A stretch of 64,000 nucleotides of DNA from Streptomyces maremycinicus. Lineage in GTDB: Bacteria; Actinomycetota; Actinomycetes; Streptomycetales; Streptomycetaceae. The stretch lies in contig NZ_BBYG01000012.1 in NCBI RefSeq assembly GCF_001184025.1, positions 496,001 through 560,000 on the forward strand. Reading direction: 5' to 3'. Below, one piece after another: positions 1 to 9,648 of the stretch. Position numbers and translations under genes: made by a program. The notes under the pieces were generated by a model. It did no database searches and was not told the origin of the DNA. It saw only the letters and a program-made list of their open reading frames with translations. Within the stretch, counting starts at the first letter, position 1. Each line of letters begins with the position of its first letter.

Positions 1-1
1 T

Positions 2-1455
<1,454 letters not shown>

Positions 1456-1459
<4 letters not shown>

Positions 1460-2112
1460 CGGAGGAGACCCCGGGCTTCGAGGAGAAGCCCGACGTCCCC
1501 TCCGGCGCCACCCCTGAAGACGCCGAGCCGAAGGCCGCCCCCTCCTCCGCCTCGGCGGCGGGGGAGGCCCCGGCCGGGGACGCGAACCAGACAGCCGGTC
1601 TGGTGGCCCAGCTGGACCAGGTGCGCACCGCTCTGGGTGAGCGCACCGCGGACCTCCAGCGCCTCCAGGCCGAGTACCAGAACTACCGCCGCCGGGTCGA
1701 GCGCGACCGGATCGCGGTCAAGGAGATCGCCATCGCGAACCTCCTGACCGAGCTCCTGCCCGTCCTCGACGACATCGGCCGCGCGCGGGAACACGGCGAG
1801 TTCGTCGGCGGCTTCAAGTCGGTGGGCGAATCGCTGGAGACCGTCGCGGCCAAGATGGGCCTCCAGCAGTTCGGCAAGGAGGGCGAGCCCTTCGACCCGA
1901 CGATCCACGAGGCCCTGATGCACAGCTACGCGCCCGACGTCACCGAGACGACGTGCGTGGCGATCCTTCAGCCCGGGTATCGGATCGGCGAGCGCACCAT
2001 CCGCCCCGCGCGGGTGGCCGTCGCCGAACCGCAGCCCGGTGCCCAGGCGGCGAAGGCCGACGAGGCCGAGGTGACGGACGACAAGGAGAGCGGTGGCCCG
2101 GACGAGGGCTGA
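1456..2112 (+). CDS. grpE: Nucleotide exchange factor GrpE
   Basis: Homodimeric cochaperone that releases ADP from DnaK. 218 aa: a long acidic, Pro/Ala-rich disordered N-terminus (residues 1-50), a coiled-coil helix rich in Leu, Glu and Arg (about 50-100, including LQAEYQNYRRRVERDR), then the beta-domain with FDPTIHEALMH and the typical ending RIGERTIRPARVAV. The start is GTG inside the dnaK stop. The acidic tail after residue 195 is longer than in enteric GrpE but common in actinomycetes. It is the second gene of the dnaK-grpE-dnaJ-hspR operon; a 39-base gap separates it from dnaJ. Confidence 0.97.
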
Positions 2113-2151
2113 GCTCGATCGGATGAGTGAGCGGGAGGAGGGACGTCGAGG

Positions 2152-3327
2152 ATGAGCACCAAGGACTTCGTCGAGAAGGACTTCTACAAGGTCCTCGGCG
2201 TCCCCAAGGACGCCACCGAGGCCGAGATCAAGAAGGCGTACCGCAAGCTCGCCCGCGAGTTCCACCCGGACGCCAACAAGGGCAACACCAAGGCGGAGGA
2301 GCGTTTCAAGGAGATCTCCGAGGCGAACGACGTCCTCGGTGACCCCAAGAAGCGCAAGGAGTACGACGACGCCCGCGCCCTCTTCGGCAACGGCGGCTTC
2401 CGCCCCGGTCCCGGCGCCGGCGGCAACTTCAACTTCGACCTGGGCGACCTCTTCGGAGGCGGCGCCCAGGGCGGAGGTGCCCAGGGCGGCTTCGGCGGCG
2501 GCATCGGGGACGTGTTCGGCGGACTGTTCAACCGCGGCGGCCCCGGTACCACCCGTACCCAGCCCCGGCGCGGCCAGGACATCGACACCGAGGTCACCCT
2601 GACCTTCACGGAGGCGATCGAGGGCGCGACCGTCCCGCTGCGCATGTCCTCGCAGGCTCCCTGCAAGGCGTGTTCGGGGACGGGCGACAAGAACGGCACC
2701 CCGCGCGTGTGCCCGACCTGTGTCGGCACCGGCCAGGTGGCGAGGGGCTCGGGCGGCGGTTTCTCCCTGACCGACCCCTGCCCCGACTGCAAGGGCCGGG
2801 GCCTGATCGCCGAGCATCCCTGCCTGGACTGCAAGGGCAGCGGGCGCGCGAAGTCGTCGAGGACCATGCAGGTCCGCATCCCCGCGGGGGTGACGGACGG
2901 TCAGCGCATCCGGCTGCGCGGCAAGGGCGCCCCGGGCGAGCGCGGCGGCCCGGCGGGCGACCTGTACGTCGTCGTCCATGTCGGCGCCCACCCGGTGTTC
3001 GGCCGCAAGGAGGACAACCTCACGGTGACCGTGCCGGTGACCTTCACCGAGGCGGCCCTCGGCGGCGAGATCAAGGTGCCGACGCTCGGTGGACCTTCCC
3101 TGACGCTGAAGCTTCCGCCCGGCACGCCCAACGGCCGCACCATGCGGGCGCGGGGCAAGGGCGCGGTCCGCAAGGACGGCACCCGCGGCGACCTGTTGGT
3201 CACCGTCGAGGTGAGTGTCCCGAAGGACTTGTCGGGGAAGGCTCGTGAGGCACTGGAGTCGTATCGCGAGGCGACCGCGGGTGAGGATCCGCGGGCGGAG
3301 CTGTTCGAGGCCGCGAAGGGAGCATGA
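2152..3327 (+). CDS. dnaJ: Chaperone DnaJ (Hsp40)
   Basis: J-domain cochaperone that stimulates DnaK ATPase and delivers substrates. 391 aa. The J domain (residues 1-75) has the HPD triad in REFHPDANKG. A Gly/Phe-rich linker follows (about 80-130), then a zinc-binding domain with four CxxCxGxG motifs (CKACSGTG, CPTCVGTG, CPDCKGRG, CLDCKGSG) and the C-terminal substrate-binding beta-domains. This is full type I DnaJ architecture. A GAGGAGGGACG ribosome binding site precedes the ATG. Its stop overlaps the first possible hspR start (ATGA), as expected for an operon in which the repressor is co-expressed with the chaperones. Confidence 0.97.
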   Translation: MSTKDFVEKDFYKVLGVPKDATEAEIKKAYRKLAREFHPDANKGNTKAEERFKEISEANDVLGDPKKRKEYDDARALFGNGGFRPGPGAGGNFNFDLGDLFGGGAQGGGAQGGFGGGIGDVFGGLFNRGGPGTTRTQPRRGQDIDTEVTLTFTEAIEGATVPLRMSSQAPCKACSGTGDKNGTPRVCPTCVGTGQVARGSGGGFSLTDPCPDCKGRGLIAEHPCLDCKGSGRAKSSRTMQVRIPAGVTDGQRIRLRGKGAPGERGGPAGDLYVVVHVGAHPVFGRKEDNLTVTVPVTFTEAALGGEIKVPTLGGPSLTLKLPPGTPNGRTMRARGKGAVRKDGTRGDLLVTVEVSVPKDLSGKAREALESYREATAGEDPRAELFEAAKGA

Positions 3328-3332
3328 GAGTG

Positions 3333-3785
3333 ATGGACGGCCGTCGGCGTAACCCGTATGAACTGACCCAGGAGACTCCGGTCTACGTCATTTCGGTGGC
3401 GGCCCAGCTCTCGGGCCTGCATCCGCAGACGCTGCGCCAGTACGACCGCCTGGGTCTCGTCTCCCCCGACCGCACCGCCGGACGGGGGCGCCGTTACTCG
3501 GCCCGCGACATCGAGCTGCTGCGCACGGTGCAGGCCCTGTCCCAGGACGAGGGCATCAACCTGGCCGGCATCAAGCGGATCATCGAGCTGGAGAACCAGG
3601 TCGCCGCGCTCCAGGCCAGGACGGCGGAGCTGGAGGCCGCGCTGGACGGCGCGGCCACGGCGATGCAGCAGCGGGAGGCGGCGGTGCACGCCTCCTACCG
3701 GCGGGACCTGGTGCCGTACCAGGAGGTGCAGCAGACCAGCGCGTTGGTGGTCTGGCGGCCTAAGCGGCAGCAGAAGTCGGACTGA
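3333..3785 (+). CDS. hspR: Heat-shock repressor HspR (MerR family)
   Basis: MerR-family autorepressor of the dnaK operon and clpB in streptomycetes, known to bind HAIR inverted repeats with DnaK as corepressor. 150 aa from the ATG at 3333. The MerR winged HTH has YVISVAAQLSGLHPQTLRQY and GLVSPDRT, the wing is GRGRRYSARDIELL, and a coiled-coil dimer helix follows (about 75-110). The tail PYQEVQQTSALVVW is typical of HspR. In-frame starts at 3324 (ATG overlapping the dnaJ stop) and 3330 (GTG) are also possible; 3333 is chosen because MDGRRRNPYELT matches the family N-terminus. It acts on the operator at 37532-37552 in this window. Confidence 0.95.
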   Translation: MDGRRRNPYELTQETPVYVISVAAQLSGLHPQTLRQYDRLGLVSPDRTAGRGRRYSARDIELLRTVQALSQDEGINLAGIKRIIELENQVAALQARTAELEAALDGAATAMQQREAAVHASYRRDLVPYQEVQQTSALVVWRPKRQQKSD

Positions 3786-3802
3786 GGTCCGGCGACAGTC
3801 AT

Positions 3803-3844
3803 CGAGAGGAGGGCCCGGAGATTCGTCTCCGGGCCCTCCTCTCG
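3803..3844 (+). terminator. Strong hairpin terminator of the dnaK operon
   Basis: A perfect inverted repeat with 18-base arms (3803-3820 and 3827-3844) around the loop ATTCGT lies 18 bases after the hspR stop. There is no long T-tract, which is usual in Streptomyces. It separates the operon from the convergent gene ending at 3973. Bases 3845-3972 contain no gene, only short GC-rich near-repeats of 'cggccg' and 'gttc'. Confidence 0.9.
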
Positions 3845-3972
3845 TTCTGCACGGCTGTACGGCCGGCCCGTCGTTCCTTCACGGCCGGCCGGCCGTTCCG
3901 TACGTCCTCGATGGCCGTTCCCGTACGTTCTCGACGGCGGTGCCGTCCGTCCGTCGTCCACGACCCTCAGGT

Positions 3973-6900
3973 TCAGGTGTCCATATCGACGCCCGGGTCG
4001 GGCCGCTCGGGGCTCGGCGGCTGCTGTTGCGGCTGTTGCTGCGCGGGGGAGGGCGGCCGGCCGGCGCCGCCCCGGCGCAGACCCATCTGCCAGAGGTGCG
4101 AGCCCGAGACCTGCGGGGAGGGAGAGGCTCCCTTCGGGGCAGGGGCAGGGGCAGGGGCAGGGGCGGTGGCAGGGGCTGCGGTTGGGGGTTCGGCTGGGGC
4201 GGGCGGTGAGGGTCGGGCCGGGGTCGGCGTGGTGGTGGGGGCCGGGGTTGAGGGCTGGGTCGGGACGGAGGGCTGGGCCGGGGGTGCGGCGGGTGCCGAT
4301 TCCGGGGTGGGTGTCGGGGCCGGTTCAGGGGTGGGTCCGGGGGTGGCGACGGGCTTCGGGTCCTGTTCCGCCGTGAGGTTCCGTTCCGCCGTGGGGTTCC
4401 GATCCGGTGCGGGGGCCTGGTCCGCTGCCTGGTTCCGTTCTGCCGCGGGGGCTTGGTCCGGCGCAGGGTTCCGTTCCGCCGCGGGGGCGGCCCGGTCCTG
4501 CGCAGGGGTCCGTTCCGCTGTCGGCTGGGTCTTCTCCTGGGGCAGGGTGGGGTTCTGGGGGCCGGCCGTCGGGGGCTCGGACGCGGGGCCCAGGTCCGGG
4601 CGTCGCCAGCGTTCCGGGATCGTCGACAGCCGGCGTACTGCCTCGGGGTCGCCGGCGGCCGCCGCCGCGACGGCGCGTGCGCGCAGGGCGCTCTGGCGGG
4701 CGATCGGGGAGAAGCCGGGGGCGGCGTTGCCGGTCTCGGAGGGCAGACCGCGCAGGCCCATTCCGTTCAGCGCGGCCTGGAGTCCCGTCTCCGGGGCGAA
4801 GACCTCGCGCGGCAACTGCCAGGAGGCGGCGCCGTCCACGTCGACGCGGTGCTCCCGGCCGTCCACGGTGAACGTGAGCCCGTAGCCGATGTACTGGTCG
4901 TCCCTGTCGAACAGCAGGTCCCCGGAGATCTGCCCACCCCGGTCGCGCACCTCGTCGGCGAGGACCTGGAGCGCGGGCGGGAGGGGGTTGGTGCGGCCGA
5001 GGCTGGAGACGTAGCCGGCCGCCCGGGCGGTCCTGCGTTCCCCGGTGGCCTCGACCACGTAGTCCGCCTGGAACCAGGTCTCCCCGTTCTCGTGCCGGTA
5101 GGTCTCGACCGCGCCCAGCTCCGTCCGGCCGATCGTCAGCCGCGGGTTCTCGCCCGTTCCGTAGCGGGCGAGCATCTCCGGGTACTGGACCTGGTGCCGG
5201 AGCGCGGCCGGCGGATTCGAGCCGACGATCGTGACATAGGCGTCGGGGTTCTCCCGGAGGATGATCTCGGCGTTCGCGACGCCGGTGCCGCCGGACCCCG
5301 CGATGATCCAGTGCTGGGCGGCGTGCGGGTCGAAGCGGTTCTCAGCGACCTCGTCGCCCAGCAGGGCCCGGCCCGCGGCGGCCTCGCGCGCCGCCTCCCA
5401 CTTCCGCGTCGACTCGAGGGCGGTGAAGCAGTTCGTCATGCGGGCGGCGGCGTCGCCCTCCAGGCCCGCGGAGAGCGCCTCCTTCAGCATCGAGGAGTCC
5501 AGGGCCTCCAGCACGGTACGGGTGTCGGCGCCGCCCCGTTCGGCCTGGGTCAGCCAGGCGCGTACCTCGCCCGCGTGGGCCGTTCCCTGGCCTTCCAGCT
5601 CCCGCAGCCGGTCACTGATCAGCCGCACGGCCTCGGCGCGGCTCTCCACGCCCGTCCGGCCGCGTGCCATGCCCGGCACCACGTCCGGCGTGAGACCGGT
5701 CGCGATGCTCGGCGTCCCGTCGCACGCCACCCACAGCGGGGTCGCGCTCTCCTGGCCGTCCGGCCCCGACCCGCGTATCTCGGCGAGGAGTTCACCGTCC
5801 CGCCCCAGGCGCAGCCGGGCGTGGCCGTTCACCACGTCGCCCTGGGTGGCGAGCTGGTCCTCCCAGACCCGGACGGCGTGGATGGAGATGCGGTGCCGGG
5901 GGTCCTCGACGGCCGCGTACGGGTCGACGCCCATCCACTGCGCGAGGTCGCGGTCCTGGTCCGCGGACTGCACGATCCCGTTCCCGGGGTCCAGGTGCCA
6001 ACGGCCCGCACCGTCCACCAGCAGCGCCTCCGGGTCCCGTCCGGTGAGGCTCGCGCCGCCGCCGATCACGACCTTGCGCAGCGGGAGCCGGCCTTCGGCG
6101 AGCTGCTCCTCCAGCGTCCGCACGGTGCGCTCGCTGACCTGGGCGCGGTACTCCGCCCACCGCTCGGCGGCGGGTTCCAGCTCGTCGCGGGGGAGCGGGA
6201 GGCCGTTCTGGTCGTAGCCCGGCATGGGCATGGTGACGTCGCGCCGCCCGATGAAGGCCTCCACCTGACGCTCCGCACGCAGCGCGGCGTCCCGGGAGGC
6301 CTGGAGCGCGGTGGCGTCGGCGGGAGAGAGGTTCTCGATGGGGTGGGCGAGGGCGTCGAGAAGGCTCACCGAGTCCGAGGACAGGGAGCCGTACGCCATC
6401 CGGTACCGGGCGCGGGCCGCTCTCTCCTCGGCCTGGAAGGCCGCCTCTTCGCTCATGGCGGCGGTGGGGCGCATCCCGTAGGGGTCGAGCAGCGCGGAGA
6501 ACTGGGTACGTGCCTCCACCTGCTGCTGGGGGGACAGACCGGCGTCATTGCTGCGCTGGGCCAACCAGTTGAGCTCGCCTATGCGTCCCATGTCCGCGGT
6601 GGACAGCTGTGGTCCGGCCGGGAGTTCCGCGCCTTCGCGCAGCAGGTCTTCCCGGACGGGGGCCAGGCCGGCGGCCGAACGCTCGCGTACGGCGGTGAGT
6701 TCGCCGAGTTCGTGCGCGAGGACCCGTCCCAGCATCTCGGTCGGAAGGCGGTCGGAGATGCGGATGACATAGTTCTGTGAGGCGGTGTTCGTCGTCGTGT
6801 CGGCGATCGCTCCCGTCGCCAGCGGAATCGCATCCACCCAGATCTTGGCGGACTCACCCCGACTGTCGCGCAGCACGAAATACTGGCGCCCGTCGTCGGT

Positions 6901-7056
6901 CTGGGCCGGATCGAGGGAGGTCAGCCTGTCTCCCATGACGACGGCCGCGACCGCACCCATGTCCCGCCTCGCGGCCCACACGAGTTCCGCCTGCTGCGCC
7001 GGGCCGCCCGGACGGAGTGTTCCCCTGACGAACTGCGGATCGGCCGATGTGTCCAC
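3973..7056 (-). CDS. Large HExxE / Rossmann-like protein with proline-rich tail
   Basis: Unrecognised 1027-aa protein, the last gene of the left arm of the secretion block. From the GTG at 7056: residues 1-130 end in a helix with HELGE (115-119), a zincin-like HExxE in which the usual second His is Glu. A helical region follows (about 200-325). Then come two glycine-rich segments resembling nucleotide-binding folds: VVIGGGAS (329-336) and IIAGSGGTGVANAE (584-597), the latter followed by DAYVTIVGSNPP as in an FAD/NAD(P) Rossmann strand. Residues after about 800 are Pro/Ala/Gln/Thr-rich with AAERNxAxDQ-type repeats. There is no signal peptide or membrane segment. The start is supported by GGGAGGG six bases upstream. 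A secreted effector or an oxidoreductase is possible; function is not known. Confidence 0.8.
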   Translation of the reverse strand: MDTSADPQFVRGTLRPGGPAQQAELVWAARRDMGAVAAVVMGDRLTSLDPAQTDDGRQYFVLRDSRGESAKIWVDAIPLATGAIADTTTNTASQNYVIRISDRLPTEMLGRVLAHELGELTAVRERSAAGLAPVREDLLREGAELPAGPQLSTADMGRIGELNWLAQRSNDAGLSPQQQVEARTQFSALLDPYGMRPTAAMSEEAAFQAEERAARARYRMAYGSLSSDSVSLLDALAHPIENLSPADATALQASRDAALRAERQVEAFIGRRDVTMPMPGYDQNGLPLPRDELEPAAERWAEYRAQVSERTVRTLEEQLAEGRLPLRKVVIGGGASLTGRDPEALLVDGAGRWHLDPGNGIVQSADQDRDLAQWMGVDPYAAVEDPRHRISIHAVRVWEDQLATQGDVVNGHARLRLGRDGELLAEIRGSGPDGQESATPLWVACDGTPSIATGLTPDVVPGMARGRTGVESRAEAVRLISDRLRELEGQGTAHAGEVRAWLTQAERGGADTRTVLEALDSSMLKEALSAGLEGDAAARMTNCFTALESTRKWEAAREAAAGRALLGDEVAENRFDPHAAQHWIIAGSGGTGVANAEIILRENPDAYVTIVGSNPPAALRHQVQYPEMLARYGTGENPRLTIGRTELGAVETYRHENGETWFQADYVVEATGERRTARAAGYVSSLGRTNPLPPALQVLADEVRDRGGQISGDLLFDRDDQYIGYGLTFTVDGREHRVDVDGAASWQLPREVFAPETGLQAALNGMGLRGLPSETGNAAPGFSPIARQSALRARAVAAAAAGDPEAVRRLSTIPERWRRPDLGPASEPPTAGPQNPTLPQEKTQPTAERTPAQDRAAPAAERNPAPDQAPAAERNQAADQAPAPDRNPTAERNLTAEQDPKPVATPGPTPEPAPTPTPESAPAAPPAQPSVPTQPSTPAPTTTPTPARPSPPAPAEPPTAAPATAPAPAPAPAPKGASPSPQVSGSHLWQMGLRRGGAGRPPSPAQQQPQQQPPSPERPDPGVDMDT

Positions 7057-7106
7057 GTGATGCCCTCCCCCAGGCTCTGTACATATGCACACCGCACAAC
7101 AGACTT

Positions 7107-7112
7107 TAGGAT
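7107..7112 (+). promoter_or_regulatory. -10 box (TAGGAT) of a leaderless gene
   Basis: TAGGAT ends six bases before the ATG at 7119 and no ribosome binding site lies between, so the transcript probably begins at or next to the start codon. The intergenic space to the divergent gene at 7056 is only 62 bases, so both promoters share it. Confidence 0.55.
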
Positions 7113-7118
7113 CATCCC

Positions 7119-7691
7119 ATGTTGAGAGCCCGTTCCTCACTGGAAGCCCACCTGTACATGGACCTGCACCCATGCGAGTGCGGGAGCTCCGACTTCGTCC
7201 GACGGCACCGCCTGGAGCAGCGCGGTGGCGACATCGTCGCCGTGTACGAGGGACCGTGTGCTCAGTGCGGCCGCAACCGGAACTTCGCCTTCCTGATGGC
7301 CGAGCAGATCCCGCCGCCCCCGCCGGCCTTCGGCGGCCCCGAGCCGTCCGAGATCATCGACCCCGGTGAGTTCGCGGCGATCGCGGCCGATGCCGCCGGC
7401 CGCGCCGGACTCGAGCTGCTCAACTCACCCGAATCCGAGCACCACCGGCAGCGCGGCGCGGTGGCGTACGCCGTGGCCGCCCTCGAGGAGATCCAGAAGT
7501 TCATCCCCGCGGGCCAGGACGCGGTTCCCGCCTCGGCCTTCACCTCCGAGGCGGGCAGGGCCCGCTACGAGAAGGACCCGGGGAAGTTCCGCCGCGACAT
7601 CCTGGACATCGAACTCCGCCTCACCCGTCAGATCCTCGCCGACATCGACGCCGTCAGCCCTCCGCCGGGGGAGAGCGGCTCCCGGGCCTGA
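7119..7691 (+). CDS. Small protein with a zinc-ribbon-like N-terminus
   Basis: 190 aa, unrecognised. The N-terminus has Cys19-x-Cys21 and Cys47-x-x-Cys50, spaced like a zinc ribbon (HPCECGSSDF and GPCAQCGRN). A proline run, EQIPPPPPAFGG, is followed by a helical, acidic C-terminal half. No signal peptide or membrane helix, so probably cytoplasmic. It is the only rightward gene in the left arm and is divergent from the large HExxE protein, which suggests they may be co-regulated or form a protein and partner pair; that is inference. The gene appears leaderless (see 7107-7112). Confidence 0.7.
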   Translation: MLRARSSLEAHLYMDLHPCECGSSDFVRRHRLEQRGGDIVAVYEGPCAQCGRNRNFAFLMAEQIPPPPPAFGGPEPSEIIDPGEFAAIAADAAGRAGLELLNSPESEHHRQRGAVAYAVAALEEIQKFIPAGQDAVPASAFTSEAGRARYEKDPGKFRRDILDIELRLTRQILADIDAVSPPPGESGSRA

Positions 7692-7713
7692 AGGCGGGCC
7701 CGGTGGCGAGGGT

Positions 7714-7971
7714 TCAGCCCAGTTGTTCCGTTGTGCCGTCCGGGTGGATCAGGAGGCGGATCGCGCCGCCGTAGCGGTTGTCGGTGATGGTGGCCGGGGT
7801 GGGGGTGCCGAGCTGTTGGGCGCGTTGCTGGAGGATCGCCAGGACGACGTCCTGGATGTCGCCGTAGGGCGGGGCGGTGACCGGGACGCCGTCGATCAGG
7901 CCGGCGTTGGGGGAGAAGACGTGCACCTGGGCGTCCGCCGTAGCGGGGGGTGGCGGCGTCGGTTCGGTCAT
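7714..7971 (-). CDS. Small hypothetical protein, 85 aa
   Basis: Unrecognised small protein with a Pro-rich N-terminus (MTEPTPPPPATADAQVHVF) and a compact body ending IRLLIHPDGTTEQLG. It follows the WhiB-like gene by 44 bases on the same strand and could be co-transcribed with it. No catalytic motif is seen. It is taken as real because of its position, its GC-rich third codon positions and the absence of a competing frame; its 3' end converges on the zinc-ribbon gene with a 22-base gap. Confidence 0.5.
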   Translation of the reverse strand: MTEPTPPPPATADAQVHVFSPNAGLIDGVPVTAPPYGDIQDVVLAILQQRAQQLGTPTPATITDNRYGGAIRLLIHPDGTTEQLG

Positions 7972-8015
7972 CGGGGGTCTTGGTTCCTTCCGGCTCGGTC
8001 CGGATCAGTTCCGGC

Positions 8016-9521
8016 TCAGGCGCTCTTCGCCTCGTCCTGTTCGGGGACGACGGCCACGGTGATGTCCGGGGTGACGTCGACGGTGCGAGCGTACGTGCCC
8101 CGCGCGAGTCGTCGAAGGCGGCCCGACTTGACGAGCGCGGAGAGCACGTTGCTGATCGTCTTGGAGGGGTCGCCGTACACGCCGGGCGGCAGTGCGCGCA
8201 GGACGTCACGGGCGGAGAAGGGCCCGGGGAAGGTCGACACGGCCGTCTCCACGGCCGCCCGGATGCTGGGGGCGCCGGAGGGGACGAGGGTGGCGGCCTG
8301 GCCCGTGCCGGCCGCGGTCTTCCCGGTCGGGGCGGGGTGGGGGAGGCACGTGCGGATGCCTTGCAGCGCGGTGCGGATCGCTTCCGGATCGATCCGTTCG
8401 CCGTCCGGGGCCCCGGTCGCGGCCAGCATGGTCGCGACCTTCTCTATGTTGGCGAGGGACGAGGCCAGTTCGCGCAGCAGCGGTTCCAGGAAGTCGCGGC
8501 GCAGGGCCGCCACCGGGTCGGTGGTGGCGAGTTCGACGGAGACCGAGCCGGTGAGGGCGCGGAGCGGGCCGGCGCTGTCCGGGGCGGCGTCGGCGGAGTC
8601 GTTGGAGCCCGGCCCGCCTTGCGGAGCCAGTGCCTCCACTGCCTTGCGCGCGGCGCGGACGGTGTCCGGCGTCTCCGGCGCGATCCCACCGCCGGGCACG
8701 CTCGCCAGCATCGCGACCAGCTGCTCCAGGCTGTCGAGGGTGGGCAGGGCGGAGCGGATCAGCGGGGCCAGCAGAGCCTGTCGTACGGCCTGGGCGGGAT
8801 CCTCGTACGAGAAGGCGATCCGCTGCCCGGACTCGGCCGCTGCCATGTCCTCGCTCCTGCTTTCCGGGTCGGCGTGCGGGTGGGAGTGTCCCGGCCCGCT
8901 GTGTGCGGGCTGTGTGGTGGTGTGCTGCTGCAACTGCCGCGGAATGGCGGGCAGTTCGCTGCGCTGCCTGGCCAGTTGGTCCTGGCGGGCGTCGAACGCG
9001 TCGAGGATTCGCTCCACGGTGGGCAGGCCGCGCTCGGCGTCGTGCCGGGCGGCCGTACCGGTGCTGAGGGAGCGCAGCCGGAGCAGACGGCGGGACGTTT
9101 CGCCGGAGCTGTAGCCGGGACCCGCGCCGGGGCCGTCCACCGTGTGGGTGGGCAGGTCGCCGTTCGCGTCGCCGACGCCGAGGGCGCGGCGGATCCAGCG
9201 ACGGTCGTCGAGCGTGGTCGCGGCCGCGTACCCGTAGGGCTCGGCGTGGGCGACCGCGTCCTGGAGGCATTCCGCCCACAACGGGCAGGAAGCGCACAGG
9301 TCACGGGCGGTGCGGAGCAGTACGAGGTGCTGATGGCGCTGTGCGGGCGAGGTGTACGGAATGTCCGTGGGTGCCTCCAGCAGCGGGTGCTGGAAGACGT
9401 CCGGTCGGCGCTGGCAGGGCAGAGCGGCGTCGGGCGTGTGGACCCCCGTCCCCGCCCCCGCTCCCCGTACCGGCCCGCGCGCGGGACGCGTGGGCAGCGC
9501 CGTATGGCTGGCCATAGGCAT
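8016..9521 (-). CDS. WhiB-like protein fused to a C-terminal winged-helix-like domain
   Basis: 501 aa. The N-terminal region carries the four cysteines of a WhiB [4Fe-4S] domain: Cys36, Cys76, Cys79, Cys85 (spacing C-x39-C-x2-C-x5-C, with DLCASCPLWAEC). The usual Gly-Trp turn is replaced by YGYAAATT. A long Ala/Gln/Pro linker and helical middle region (about 220-430) lead to a C-terminal module, FPGPFSARDVLRALPP followed by SNVLSALVKSGRLRRLARG, that reads like a winged helix. Classical WhiB proteins are 80-130 aa, so this is an unusual fusion. Start at ATG 9521 has GGGGGA eight bases upstream. It is probably the local regulator of the secretion genes, sensing redox or nitric oxide as other Wbl proteins do; that role is inferred. 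Confidence 0.75.
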   Translation of the reverse strand: MPMASHTALPTRPARGPVRGAGAGTGVHTPDAALPCQRRPDVFQHPLLEAPTDIPYTSPAQRHQHLVLLRTARDLCASCPLWAECLQDAVAHAEPYGYAAATTLDDRRWIRRALGVGDANGDLPTHTVDGPGAGPGYSSGETSRRLLRLRSLSTGTAARHDAERGLPTVERILDAFDARQDQLARQRSELPAIPRQLQQHTTTQPAHSGPGHSHPHADPESRSEDMAAAESGQRIAFSYEDPAQAVRQALLAPLIRSALPTLDSLEQLVAMLASVPGGGIAPETPDTVRAARKAVEALAPQGGPGSNDSADAAPDSAGPLRALTGSVSVELATTDPVAALRRDFLEPLLRELASSLANIEKVATMLAATGAPDGERIDPEAIRTALQGIRTCLPHPAPTGKTAAGTGQAATLVPSGAPSIRAAVETAVSTFPGPFSARDVLRALPPGVYGDPSKTISNVLSALVKSGRLRRLARGTYARTVDVTPDITVAVVPEQDEAKSA

Positions 9522-9558
9522 GTGTGTTGTCCCCCGTGGTGATACGTGATCGGGGGGG

Positions 9559-9588
9559 AGCCTAAGGCGTTCCGTCAACCCCGTGCAA
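9559..9588 (-). promoter_or_regulatory. Probable promoter of the WhiB-like gene
   Basis: Read on the minus strand: TTGCAC (9588-9583), an 18-base spacer, then TAGGCT (9564-9559), which fits the streptomycete housekeeping pattern. The -10 lies 37 bases before the ATG at 9521. Confidence 0.5.
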
Positions 9589-9603
9589 CGCATCTGCAAA
9601 GCG

Positions 9604-9620
9604 TGTGCCGACTTGGCACA
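9604..9620. promoter_or_regulatory. Operator-like dyad upstream of the WhiB-like gene
   Basis: A perfect inverted repeat TGTGCC-GACTT-GGCACA sits 15 bases upstream of the predicted -35 at 9583-9588. Its place and symmetry fit a dimeric regulator site; the protein is unknown. Confidence 0.4.
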
Positions 9621-9648
9621 GTGACGAGACGAAACGTTCACACGGGCC

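Noticed and set aside
4453..6780. 775-codon rightward frame opposite the HExxE gene
   Set aside because: It is the complementary shadow of the leftward gene: the leftward frame has recognisable motifs and a good start, while this one is Gly/Arg/Val-rich without any domain.
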